From Tamarix chinensis (lineage: Eukaryota; Streptophyta; Magnoliopsida; Caryophyllales; Tamaricaceae), in contig CM060173.1 in NCBI GenBank assembly GCA_030549775.1, positions 558,001 through 622,000 on the forward strand: DNA of 64,000 nucleotides, given 5' to 3'. Below are positions 11,301 to 22,205 of this stretch, piece by piece (position 1 is the stretch's first letter; the number at the start of each line of letters is the position of its first letter). The notes beneath the pieces are model-generated. The model was not told the origin of the DNA. It saw only the letters and a program-made list of their open reading frames with translations, and made no database searches. The translations under genes and the position numbers were made by a program.

Positions 11301-12736
11301 TTGGTATAAATACTCAAACCCTAACTTATGTTTTGATTAATTTTAGATGAATTAGCTTATGATAAGATAATTTAGTTGTTTAATTGTATATATATGTGTT
11401 GTATGAATGATTTAGAATGGTTAATTGTATTGGTTATGGTTGATTTGGGAAAATTAAAAATCTATTGTTTGAGGGGATATTAAAACACCACAGTCAAATA
11501 ATTTTCTCCTCTGTTTGAGGGGATATTAAAAATCTATTGTTGGATGATTGAACGTATATAAGCTTGGAGATCTCTTGATGATGTCATTGTAGATGACAGT
11601 ATGGAAATGGAGTAAAAGCCCGAGAGATTTCAACTTTTGGTTTGGAAATTGGCAGACAGTTGGATTAATGTTGGTCTTTTTTCCTAACGTTTATTTATTT
11701 ATTTGATGCAACTAGTAAAATCCCAACAACCAATTGCCAATGCAACTTGTTTATTACTTTTAACTCAATTTGGGTATATGTTCAATTACTTGTGATGGTA
11801 ATGTCGGAGTACTCTTATCAAAAAAGTCATTCTAGCTACTTCATCATCATCATTATAGTCCTCATCTTCTCCATCTTTATGTGCTCTTAGGGATTTTCGG
11901 GATTGGCCTTTGTTTGAATTCAATGCCTGCCAATTCTCATGAGCTTTGTTATTATTACTATTATGTATCATTTTTTTCATGTAGAGTGTGGTGTTTCCCT
12001 GCAGCAATGATTTGTGTGATGTGTCCGGGGAATCATCAGAAGGGGATACTTTACACAAGGCCAAACGATCATTTAGTTTGCTTGACTCCTTTTCTGCTCA
12101 CGGTATTACTTTATTTACCGTCTCTTTGCCACCGTTTCATATCTAAGGTTCATCCTTGGATTGTAGTAAGTATTCTTTAATCATCGTAACTTAATGACGT
12201 TCAAATGCTTATAAATTGTATCAGACTTGACATCATTTGATTTTGAAGCCCTAGAGATGGCAGATATGCATAGAAGTCTCACATAAGCTAATATGTAGAC
12301 TGTAGAGGTACATTTTGTATCAATCCCACACCAAGAACACTAAGGAATCACACTACTAAATCAAAACCAAAGGAGTAGAGGCCTCATAGAACTGACTTTG
12401 CATAGGTCACAAAGAAGCATCTAACCTGAGTGAGAAGGTTTGCAAAATATCATATAGATAGCTAGATCAACTGTGCTACAGTTCTTCAGAACAAAAAACA
12501 TCTACATTTACTAATGTAACACATCATTAGATCACAATGAGGCTCCCCCATCAAAAGTAAGAATTCTCAAGGGCGTCAAGTAAAAAAGTTTGGGCATCGC
12601 AAAGAAGTCTGAACTTAAAGCCAGCATCTTCATTTTCACTTGAGTTGGTTTGATGGAAGTATCATGAGAAACTCTAAGGGAGACAACCAACCAGCGAAGG
12701 CATAAAGGTAGACCAAAGAGAGGAAAAAAAAATTAC
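11301..12736. other. CACTA interior without a recognised gene
   Basis: AT-rich. It holds a direct duplication of GATATTAAAAATCTATTG-like sequence (11450-11550). A minus-strand stretch at 11786-12064 is rich in Asp/Glu and basic residues and could be a captured exon, but no family was recognised. The phrase CCTAGAGATGGCAGATATGC (12250-12270) recurs at 13543-13562, an internal repeat. Confidence 0.4.
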
Positions 12737-13179
12737 CTAGTAGACTACGTGAGAGGCTATTATTCTCCATATAGTTGTAGACCAGTATTCTGTGATTTCT
12801 TTCAACACAACAGCCATACAGTTTAACTAGGTTTTCATGCTGTATATCTGCAATAACTTTGATCTCTGTCAAGAACTCTTTAACTCCTTGTTGTGATTCA
12901 GCAGATAATACCTTTATGGCTATAAGCTTAACACCTTTGAGCTTTCCCTGAAAGCAGAATGCACTTATCTAGTTCAGAATAATGATGGAATAAATTACAG
13001 CAACATCAAATAAAAACAACCAGCAGACAAAGCTCATTTACAAATTGTTAACACAAGCTGTAGGCTGCTGACCTTATAGACGGACCCAAAACCACCTTCT
13101 CCAATTTTATTGGCCTGATCAAAGCCATTGGTGGCTTTATTTAGTTCCTTCAAACTGTACTGCTTAACATTGTTGATAC
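12737..13179 (-). pseudogene. Captured receptor-like kinase fragment, two exons (kinase N-lobe)
   Basis: Minus strand. Exon one, 13073-13179, encodes [20 protein letters not shown] followed by [10 protein letters not shown], the glycine-rich loop. Exon two, 12737-12947, encodes AIKVLSAESQQGVKEFLTEI with the ATP-binding Lys, the alpha-C Glu, then HENLVKLYGCCVE and ILVYNYMENNSL. The intron between (12948-13072) has GT...AG ends and keeps the frame; exon one has an AG acceptor before it and exon two a GT donor after it. The sequence resembles plant cytosolic-type kinases such as cold-responsive CRPK1-like proteins (inference from memory). Later kinase subdomains (HRD, DFG) are absent, so no active kinase can be made. 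It lies inside the CACTA element and is therefore transduplicated host sequence. Confidence 0.85.
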
Positions 13180-16100
13180 CTGAAAGCTCTATACATTGAT
13201 AACAGTGAGTTAGAAGGTAGGCTTTACTTTAGCATATGCTAATTGTATATGCATATTCGTTGGTGCTTGTGAGTATTAAATAAACATGTTTTACAGAGTT
13301 TTGCTCATTATTAGCATATATATGCTCGAACAAGATCAGTAGTTACCATCATTACCTTCAAATGTAGATTATACTCCTCTACAGAATAAGAGAGGAAAAC
13401 AAGTCATATCTCAGTTGTATCCAATCGATAAGATTCCTTGGTCGATTGAGAATAGATTCTTTGAATGTAAATAAAATCAGGACCTGGAAAGCACAAAGGT
13501 GAGAAAATGGAGTCTGCTTAATATACAACATCTAGTTAGCCCTAGAGATGGCAGATATGCTTAGTGTTCTTGCAAGTTAACAATTCCGGGATCTAAATAA
13601 ATTCAAATAAGCTAATACTAGTGGTATAAGTTGGCTCACATAAGTGCTTGCCTTGTTTTCAACTTCACTTTATTTATGCTGGTTGATCATCCAGCTCTAG
13701 GTTACTATTGCTACAGATGATGTGGATGTGCTTCAACGGATTACATTGCAGCTCTCTGGACATTTTTGTATAGGTTGGTTTTCTCCCGCTTTCTCTATAT
13801 TCATTTTTTTCCATATTCAATATGATTCCGAGCCCCAAATATAGAAAAGTCACAATAAAATTTGTCTACGATCCATAAGAGAGATATGACCTTTGTTATG
13901 ATAGAATATAACAACTAATTTGATAATTTCAAGTCTTGTAAGGGATTTTGTTGCCATATTCAATATGATTCCGAGCCCCAAATTAAGCACAAGCTTTACA
14001 TCTACAGGGGCTGTTAGAATGTTAAAAAATCATCTTCTATATGTTCCAACTACAAAACCAAGTAGCTCTCCTAAATCTTTTTTCTCAACTGCTTCTTTGA
14101 GTTTAGCTCCCAAGGCAAACGCTAGAGGAGGTGGAACAGCATTCCCAATCTGCCTATGCCTATGCTAAATGTTACCAGCATATTTATAGCTATTCTCGGT
14201 TGATGCTTCTTTATGACTGGTGTCAGGAAAGTAACCTAAGTGATTTTAAGAAGAAATTAAGCAGATTACATGATTGTCTTTTTTCTCAACAAAATTTTGC
14301 CTTTGGGCCTTCAAAGTAGGCATAGATTATCTTCTAAGTTCTATGTTTTCTTATATGAAGTGGTTATCATCATGGAAAAATGAAATATGTTTTTCTTTGG
14401 GACATTGAGAAGTACCTAGATTCATTTTGGATTGTTTACATTGCTGAAAAGAGTCCTATGTTGGTTATCCTGGGATCAACTAATTCTGCAAGTATTTGCC
14501 TAAAACTTTATCTGCTTTTGTGGAGATAACATGCTTCTTTGGGTTTCTACCCAAATCAACTTCCACACTTACTTGACCCAGTTTGCATTCCTCATGCATC
14601 ACTTAGTGCTAGTACTTAGTCCACTGAAAACTTTTTGAACTTTCAGCTATGTTTATGTGCTGCCAGGTCTGAAATTGCTGATTGTCCAACAGCCAATTTG
14701 ATGTTGGTGAATTGGAATTTTTGGAAGAATATCAACTACTTTTTTTCTTTTTTAATTTGACATTGGCAATGATATGTAAGGTTTGGTTTCTACCACTTTT
14801 TAACCAGGACCTCATTAGGTCATCTTTTTCTGCGGTCAACTTTTTGAACTTTCAGCTATGTTCATGTGAAATATTGATATTTTTCTTTGTTGTTTCTGTC
14901 CTTATGTCTTCATCATTCATGTTGTCCTTTGGTAAGTTTTGTAACTGGTATTTCAGTGCTAAAAGACTGAACCTATGTGCAAACCAAAACTAGAAATAAG
15001 CCATCTTATTTAATTCAAGAACAGTAGAACACTTAGATATGAGAATCTTTCTCTTTTTCTGCACTAATGTCCCAACCAATTAGCAATTACAAATACAAAC
15101 TAATAACACAATAATTTAGAAGTGAGAAATTTAGAAAGCTATCTAAGAAATACCGGAACGTCCGCAAGAAAACTTCATCCACGCACAGTAATGCCTTAAT
15201 GTTAGAAATAACTATAGTCGCTCCACTGTTTCTTTTGAACACCATTTCTCTTTCTTGATGATGAATAATTTTTATATTCAGTGGCTAAATTATGAAAAAA
15301 AATACATGAACAACTTAGGACATTTGAAAATGTTCTTTAACCCAATTAATATTCAACTTTACATCTAAAGGAAAAATACAAAAGAAAAAAACAATAGATG
15401 AATAAATAAAAGCTTAGTATGCATGCCCATAACTGTTGAAAAAAATTAAAATTTTAAAGTAAATTACTGTACTCTTCTGATATATTTGAAAACTGTGTGA
15501 CAATTGATAACCTGCATCCTCGTTAAATACTTTTAGTAAATTTAGTTTTGTATATATTGTAGAAGTAAAAGTGTAATTGATGCATGAATCATAGAAAAAA
15601 TATTGTCTTATACACTTTGTGACCAAAACACACCATATTAATTAGGTATTGCCATATTGAATCATTGATAACAGACTTAAGAAAATTCTGTTATCAAATA
15701 TATAAATTATATGAAAAGTCACCAGACGTTGAAGATGAATTTGTAACCTTTTTCTCTAATTCTGCAATAGTTTTTATCTTGTTAAATTTCTACCATAAAT
15801 TAGAATAGTAATATTTTATGTAATTTCCATAGGTAATGATGATGCATGATCTAGGTTGTCATAGTAGAGCACATTTAATAAGTTCGGATGTTATTGAATC
15901 ATATTTATTTCCATTTTCATTATTTTCCTAGTATTTGGAGATTTCATTTTATATATCTGATTTCATGAATTGCATGTTAAGGAAATTACTCATTGTTTAT
16001 TTGATACTTATATTAATTATTATTTTTATATTTCTATTGTTGCAGATCCAGTTTATTTTGATAAGCTTACCAAGTCTATTGTATCCGATGGATAGAATGA

Positions 16101-16289
16101 TTAATTCTTAAGCAGATGCTAATTATGATATTTTTGTAATGCAACAACATATTGTAGCTCTTTTGTAATATATTTATATTTGATCATAGCCGAAAATTGT
16201 ACCGGACATTTGATACAAATTATTTGTATGAATATTTAGTTCAATGTTTAATTATAAACAGATATTTAGAAAATTATATCTATATGTTA
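13180..16289. other. CACTA interior, no recognised gene
   Basis: AT-rich sequence with short internal duplications: ATATTCAATATGATTCCGAG at about 13814 and 13957, and TTTTTGAACTTTCAGCTATG near 14631 and 14840. Open frames up to about 100 codons have no recognised motif. TTTCAG and TTGCAG acceptor-like sites suggest intronic captured DNA, but I cannot identify a donor gene. Confidence 0.4.
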
Positions 16290-16460
16290 GAATGAATATA
16301 TATGTATATATGTACAAGATTTGAGAAGATCAAAATGGATATATATACATGCATACAGGTACAGGTCTTGAGAAGATTGAAATGGATATATGTACGCAAA
16401 TATGTACAGGTCTTCAAAAGATTGAAATGGATATATGTATATCCATATAGATGTAGGGTT
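16290..16460. repeat. Three-copy tandem repeat, about 60 bp
   Basis: Units share GTACAGGTCTTGAGAAGATT then GAAATGGATATATGTA, beginning near 16307, 16358 and 16405 with several mismatches. It lies just inside the right CACTA subterminal repeats. Confidence 0.7.
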
Positions 16461-16505
16461 ATAGATGAATATTGAAATGTTGATTATATATATATTATTG
16501 AATAT

Positions 16506-16963
16506 ATAATTATGTCATTTGCGACCAATAAATTATGTCGCAAATAATGAATGAATTTTAGTATTGACGGAAAAATTAGTCGTTAATATTATTTACGACA
16601 GTGTATTTTATTCGTCGTTATTATTTTTAGCGACCAACATCATACGTTGTCGCTATTACTTTTAGCGACCAACGTCATAAGTTGTCGTTATTACTTTCAG
16701 CGACCAATACTTTGCGTCGTCGTTATTACCTTTAGCGACCAAAATTATACGCCGTTGTTATTACATTAACGACCAACATAATATGTAGTCGTTATTGCTT
16801 TAGCGACCAAAAAATTTCGGTTGGTCGTTAAAGCCTTTAACGAGGGAGCAATAACGACCACTGACGACCAACAAATTTTTTGGTCGTTAATAGCTTTAGC
16901 GACCAAAATTTGGCCATTAACGACGAAATTTGTTGGTCGTTAAAAACCTTATTTCTAGTAGTG
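16506..16963. repeat. CACTA right subterminal and terminal repeats
   Basis: A dense run of AGCGACCAA, TTAACGACCA and TGGTCGTTA motifs, at least fifteen copies in both orientations at 20-50 bp spacing, ending in TTATTTCTAGTAGTG. It is much longer than the left cluster. Confidence 0.88.
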
Positions 16964-16966
16964 TTC

Positions 16967-17430
16967 ATAGCCTCTCAAAACAAACAAACCAAGGATTTGA
17001 AGAATTCGGTCAAAAGCTTAAGCTCTAAGGTTGAATCCTTAGCCGCCCATAATAAAATGCTAGAAAATCAAATCATCCAAGTGGCTCAATAATCGGGATA
17101 TTCTTCTCGACCCACTAAAATGCTTCCCGGACAGCCGGACACAAATTCTAAGGGATCTGTTAATGTTATAGCCCTTCGAAGTAGAAAAGGGTTGGAGGAT
17201 CCTATTTTACAGAAAGAAATAGAAGAGGGAAGTAGAGGAGTCGAAGAGGAAGTGGAAACACAAAGAGAAGGCACACAGGTTGAGAATGAGACCATCTTAG
17301 GGAAAGATACCAAGGTAGAAAAGTATGTCCCTCTGCCACCATATAAACCTCCCTTACCTTTCCCTCAACGACAAGTAAAAGCAAGGTTAGAAAAAAAAAT
17401 TTCAGAAGGTTTGTAGAAATTCTAAACAAT
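16967..17430 (+). pseudogene. gag: Athila-type gag, 3' part
   Basis: The frame continues from the shard at 10502-10548 with IASQNKQTKDLKNSVKSLSS, a heptad-like helical stretch. After a stop at 17090-17092 comes the Athila gag hallmark PTKMLPGQPDTNSKG then VNVIALRSRKGLEDP, and a Glu-rich linker to YKPPLPFPQR, which in the family leads into the protease. Stops at 17090 and 17414 interrupt it. Matching gag and pol continuity across 10.2 kb of foreign DNA confirms the nesting. Confidence 0.85.
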
Positions 17431-18130
17431 ATTGTAAATCAATATTCCATTTGTGGAAGCCATATCACAAATGCCTACCGATGCTAAATTTTTGAAAGAA
17501 ATCCTGTCCAATAAAAGACGGTTAGAAGAGTATGAGACGGTAGCACTAATGTAGGAATGTAGTGATATTATTCAAAATAAGCTTCCACCTAAGCTTAAAG
17601 ATCCCAGTTCATTCTCTATTCCCTACACTATCGGTGACATGTCCATTAATTTTGAACTTTGTGATCTTTGAGCTAGTTTTAGTCTAATGCCTCTCTCTAT
17701 TTGTAAGAAGCTGCAGATGGGAGATTTGAAGCCTACCACCATCTACCTTCAACTAGCAAATTTGTCGGTAAAACACCCAGTAGGTGTATTAGAAGATGTA
17801 CCTATCCAAGTTGGTAATTTTTACGTTCTAATTGATTTCATCATTTTAGAAATAGAGGAAGATGCTCAAATTTCCATCATTTTGGGAAGACCTTTCTTAG
17901 CTACTGTAGGAGCAATAATAGATGTGAAGAATGGAAAACTCTCCCTCAACATTAAGGAAGAGAAAGTAGATTTTGACTTACCTTCTATAGTGAATTTTCC
18001 ATTAATTAACGATACTTGTTGCAGGATCGATACGGTGGACAGGATTATTCAAGAAGATCTTGTTGATTTGATCTCAAAAGATCCACTAGAGAAATGTTTA
18101 ATGAGGGATGATCTAATCCACGAAGGTGAT
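17431..18130 (+). pseudogene. pol: Athila-type aspartic protease region of pol
   Basis: The frame open from 17687 reads MPLSICKKLQMGDLKPTTIY, then GVLEDVPIQVGNFYVLIDFI, then IILGRPFLATVGAIIDV, the conserved order of plant Ty3/gypsy proteases. The catalytic DLGAS-type triplet expected just before MPLS is damaged: the matching codons at about 17666-17686 begin with TGA after GATCTT, so the active-site turn is lost. Upstream, 17431-17660 keeps the linker (LSNKRRLEEYETVAL) with stops. Confidence 0.85.
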
Positions 18131-19240
18131 GAAGAAGCGGCTGCTTATGCTGCCATGCTTGGAGAGGATCATGCTTATGGAAAACAATCAGGTGAGGTGA
18201 CCCCGATTAGAAGAGAATTGTATGCCTCATCTTGTACGGAAAAAGTTGCGCCTAAGGTAGAGACAAAATCTCTCCCTTCCTCTCTCAGGTATGAATTTAT
18301 GGACTCAAAAGGTGAATATCCCGTCATTATAAATGCTAGACTGAATAAAGAAGAAGTTGAAAAATTGCTTAAAGTTCTTAGGCTACACAAATATGCTATA
18401 GGATATTCCGTTGAAGGCATAAAAGGCATAAATCCTTCATTTTGCATGCATCGTATTTTATTAGAAGAAGGACATAAGTCCTCCATTGAGTATCAAAGAC
18501 GGTTAAACCCAAACATGAAGGAGGCTGTGAAAAAGGAAGTCATTAAGCTCCTAGATGTAGGAATCATTTACCCTATCTCAGATAGTGAGTGAGTAAGCCC
18601 AGTTCAGATTATACCTAAGAAAAAGGGCATGATTGTCATAAGAAAAGAGAAAAATGAACTAATTCCTACAAGAACAGTCACTGGGTGGCACATATGTATA
18701 GGCTATAGGAAATTAAATAAAGCCACCCGAAAAGATCATTTTCCCATTCCTTTTATCGATGAGATGTTGGAAAGATTAGCCAATAACTCTTATTTCTGCT
18801 ATCTAGATGGGTACTGGAGATTCTTTAAAATCCCTATCCACCCTAGTAATCAAGAAAAGACAACATTTATATGACCATATGGTAATTTTGCTTATAGGAG
18901 AATGCCATTTGGTTTGTGTAACGCCCCAGCCACTTTTCAAAACTATATGATGTCTATATTCTCCGATTTTATTGAAAATATTATGGAAGTATTTATGGAT
19001 GATTTCTCTGTTTATGGCCCCACCTTTGATGATTGCCTCAATAATCTTGCTAAGGTCTTAAAATGATGTAAAGAAGTGAACCTTGTTCTTAATTGGAAAA
19101 AGTGCCATTTTATGGTATAAGAAGGCATTGTTTTAGGTCACTTAATCTCTAACAGAGGGATTGAAGTTAATAGAGCAAAAATTGACATTATTGATAAGAT
19201 TCCTCCCCCAACTAATGTTAAATGTGTTCAGAGTTTTCTA
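18131..19240 (+). pseudogene. pol: Athila-type reverse transcriptase (broken)
   Basis: Reverse transcriptase for copying element RNA to DNA. Motifs in order: KKEVIKLLDVGIIYPISDSE (to 18589), then VIRKEKNELIPTRTVTGW, RKLNKATRKDHFPIPFIDEM, RRMPFGLCNAPATFQ, and VFMDDFSVYG with the catalytic FMDD box at 18992-19003. The later IPPPTNVKCVQSFLGHAGFY connection is also kept. In-frame stops lie at 18590-18592, 18872-18874, 19064-19066 and 19118-19120. Without readthrough no full enzyme can be made. The catalytic aspartates themselves are still encoded. Confidence 0.93.
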
Positions 19241-19800
19241 GGCCATGCTGGATTCTATAGGTGGTTTATAAAAGATTTCTCAAAAATTGCTAAGCCTCTA
19301 ACCCACCTCCTCATCAAGGATGCCCCTTTTGCATTTGATCAATCTTGTTTGAGTGCTTTTAGCAGGTTAAAAGAAGCATTGACCACTGCCCTAGTTATGA
19401 GACCCCCCGATTAGAGCCTTCTTTTCGAGGTAATGTGTGACGCCATTGACTATACCATTGGGGTTGTTCTTGGACAATGGAAGGACGGGAAGGTGTATGT
19501 CATATACTATGCCGGTAGGAATTTAGATGATGCATAAATGAATTACGCTACAACCGAAAAGGAGCTCCTAGCTGTGGTGTTTTCCTTGAAAAAATTCAGA
19601 TCATATTTGTTAGATTGAGAGTCATTGTGTTCACCGATCATGCCGCTCTTAGGCATCTCTTGGCAAAGAAAGATGCAAAACCAAAACTGATTAGGTGGAT
19701 CCTCCTCTTATAAGAATTTGATTTGGAGATCAAAGACAAAAAAGGTGCTGAAAATGTAGTAGCAGATCATCTTTCCAGGCTGAGGCAAGAGATGTATGAA
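19241..19800 (+). pseudogene. pol: Athila-type RNase H region of pol
   Basis: After the connection domain come the family's [35 protein letters not shown], and [19 protein letters not shown], which hold the acidic residues of retroelement RNase H, then VVADHLSRL at its end. Stops lie at 19412-19414, 19535-19537 and 19711-19713, and a frameshift occurs near 19605-19630 because the downstream TDHAAL segment is in another frame. Confidence 0.88.
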
Positions 19801-21170
19801 GAAGACAAGAATGAATGCCCTATTGATGATTCATTCTTTGATGACAATCTCTTTGCTGTAGAGAGTCTCCAAGCCCTATAGTTCGCATATCTATTCAAGT
19901 ATATTGTTTGTGGGGTGTCACCGGAGGACCTATCCTATCAACGACGTAAGAAATTCCTTTCAGACGTCAAACATTATTTCCGGGATGATCCTTGTCTTTA
20001 CAAGTGCTGTATAGATGAAGTTTTCTGGCGATGTATTCTAGAAGATGAAATTTTAGATGTCATTACCCATTGTCATTCATCACCGTATTGCGGTCATGCT
20101 AGTACCTCCAAGACAACCACAAGGACACTTCTTGCAGGGTTATATTGGCTAACACTCTTTAAAGATGTAAGGAGTTTTGTGCTGGCATATGATCGCTGCC
20201 AAAGAACCGAGAATATTTTGTGACAGAATGAGATGCCCCTGAATAACATTTTTGAGGTTGAGCTATTCGACGTTTGGGGGATTGATTTCATAAGACTGTT
20301 TCCTTTGTCTCACAATAATAAGTATATACTAGTCGCATTGGATTATGTTTCAAAATGGGCGGAGGTGCTAGAGTCTCCAATGAATGATGTAAAGGTAGTC
20401 ATTAAGCTTTTTCAGAAGGTTATTTTCCCCCGTTTTGGAGTTCCTAGGGCTATGATCACTGATGGAGGATCTCACTTTGCTAACAAGGTCTTAAGCAAGC
20501 TCTTGAGGAAATATGGCGTAGCTCACAAAATGGCCACTCCATATCATCCTCAAACGAGTGGTCAAGTGGAGATTACTAGCATAGAAATAAAAGGGATCCT
20601 GGAAAAGACTGTATCCAAGTTAAGGAAGGATTGGTCCTCCCGGCTAGACGATGTTCTTTGGGCCTACCGGACAACCTATAAAACCCCTATCGGCACCACG
20701 CAATTATGTTTGGTATACGAAAAATCATGTCATCTGCCTATTGAGGTCAAATACAAGGCATATTGAGCCATAAAGACTATTCACCTAGGTTTGAAGGAAG
20801 CAGGCGAGCAGAGAGTGCTTCAACTCAATGAGCTCGATGAGTTGCGGTTAGACGCATATGAAGATGCCTAAATATATAAAGAAAGAACGAAGAGGTGGCA
20901 CGACCGACGTATTCTCCGAAAAGAATTCAAGGAGGGAGAACTGGTACTCTTATTCAACTTCCGTCTGAAGCTTTTTCTCGAAAAACTGGGATCAAGGTGG
21001 TCAGGTCCATTCCAAGTGCTTAAAGTATATCCTTATGGGGCAGTGGAAGTTTGGAGTGAACCTATAGGAAGGTTAAAAGTTAATGGGTAACGTCTAAAAC
21101 ACTATGTTACTAGATCTCTAGTTGAGAAGATGGGTTCAATCACCCTTCTTGAGGTATCATCTGTCTGAAG
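19801..21170 (+). pseudogene. pol: Athila-type integrase (broken)
   Basis: Integrase inserts element cDNA into the host. The zinc-binding region (19915-20223) keeps the His pair in CHSSPYCGHAS, but the first of the two later Cys residues reads Tyr (AYDRCQRTEN). The catalytic core (20233-20766) keeps D in [11 protein letters not shown] in MITDGGSHF and E in [12 protein letters not shown]. The C-terminal part continues to about 21170 with [13 protein letters not shown] and [20 protein letters not shown]. Stops at 19879-19881, 20221-20223, 20764-20766, 20869-20871 and 21088-21090 break the frame. Confidence 0.92.
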
Positions 21171-22205
21171 AGCATAGAGGTCGAACTAATGACCCTAAAC
21201 AAGCGCTTCATGGGAGTTAACCCATGTTTCATGTTGTTCTTTGTTATGTTTCTTTTTGTTTCGTGTGTTCCTTTTGTTTTGTGTTTTTCCTTTTCTTTTG
21301 TTTCTTTGTTTGCTTTGTTTTTCTTTTTGTGTTGTAGTTTTTTGGCAGTAAATATGGTTTATCAAAGCTCTCCAATGGATAATAGAAGTATATAATGCAT
21401 TACATAACAAAAAGGAGCAAGAAATATGAAGGAAACAAGGTTGCACGGCCTAAGCACAGTCCACTGCACGGCCGTGCATGACCCTGTCACTGAAAAATGG
21501 AGAAATTTTGAGAGAAAAATTTTTACACAGCCCATTTCCTTCTTAGCACGGCCATGTCATGAAACCTCGTCTGCCATTATATACGCACACCCATGACCCT
21601 TTATTTTTCTCTCTCTCACCATCGCCTCCTCTCCCTTTTGAACCCTAACCCTCTCCAACCTCTTCCCCATCCTTCTTCCTCCCAAATCTGCCCAACTAAC
21701 ACCACTCACCACTATTTCCACCACCATCAAACTCCTCACAACCATTCCACCCATGCATAGCCAATTAGTGCACATCTTACACACCCTATTTTTTCATCCT
21801 TTCCTCAACCGTGCAAAACCAACCACAACACCTATGCACACCACCCTTTGTAGCACCCATTTCACCTACACAAACACCACTTTCACCACCACTTACACCA
21901 TCATTTATCACTTAATCAAACTTTTTACCACCACCTCTGCACACCCTTCTTGTGCAAGTTTTTTATCTTGCACCACCTACTTATGCACCACCACACACCG
22001 TTTATCTCGCTCCCTGTTTCTACACTGGTTGTGCGCACAGGCGTTTTTCTTGGTTTAGTTTTTCATTTCCTTGTTCCATTCTTTATACTTTTAGTTCTTC
22101 TATGATTCTTGCTCAATTCCTGCTCTATATTTTCCCATCTTAATTACAGTGTGTGTTCTGCCCAAACATCTTTCTAATGTTTTGATTTTGTAGATAAAAG
22201 TAACA
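21171..22205 (+). other. Post-pol spacer with a candidate internal promoter and leader
   Basis: The stretch carries GCACGGCCGTGCA dyads at 21443-21480 and 21545, then CATTATATACG with a TATATA at 21578-21583, then a CT-rich patch and a long, C-rich, ATG-poor leader. A TTTTGATTTTGTAG acceptor-like site ends at about 22193, 12 bases before the ATG of the next ORF. Together these resemble a promoter, leader and 3' splice site for the env-position gene. Function is inferred; only the motifs are seen. Confidence 0.4.

Larger units (their letters stand above)
10549..16963. mobile_element. Non-autonomous CACTA transposon carrying host gene exons (Pack-CACTA)
   Basis: The left end is CACTACAACAAATT and the right end CTTATTTCTAGTAGTG, the inverted CACTA termini. 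The flanking 3-bp duplication is TTC (10546-10548 and 16964-16966). Next to each end are many subterminal copies of TAGCGACCAA / TTAACGACCA in both orientations. All of this is standard for the CACTA (En/Spm) superfamily. The 6415-bp interior shows no TNP2-type transposase or TNPA-like protein, so it would need transposase from elsewhere. It includes a two-exon receptor-kinase fragment on the minus strand and a GC-rich gene-like stretch near 10930-11300. Confidence 0.93.
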
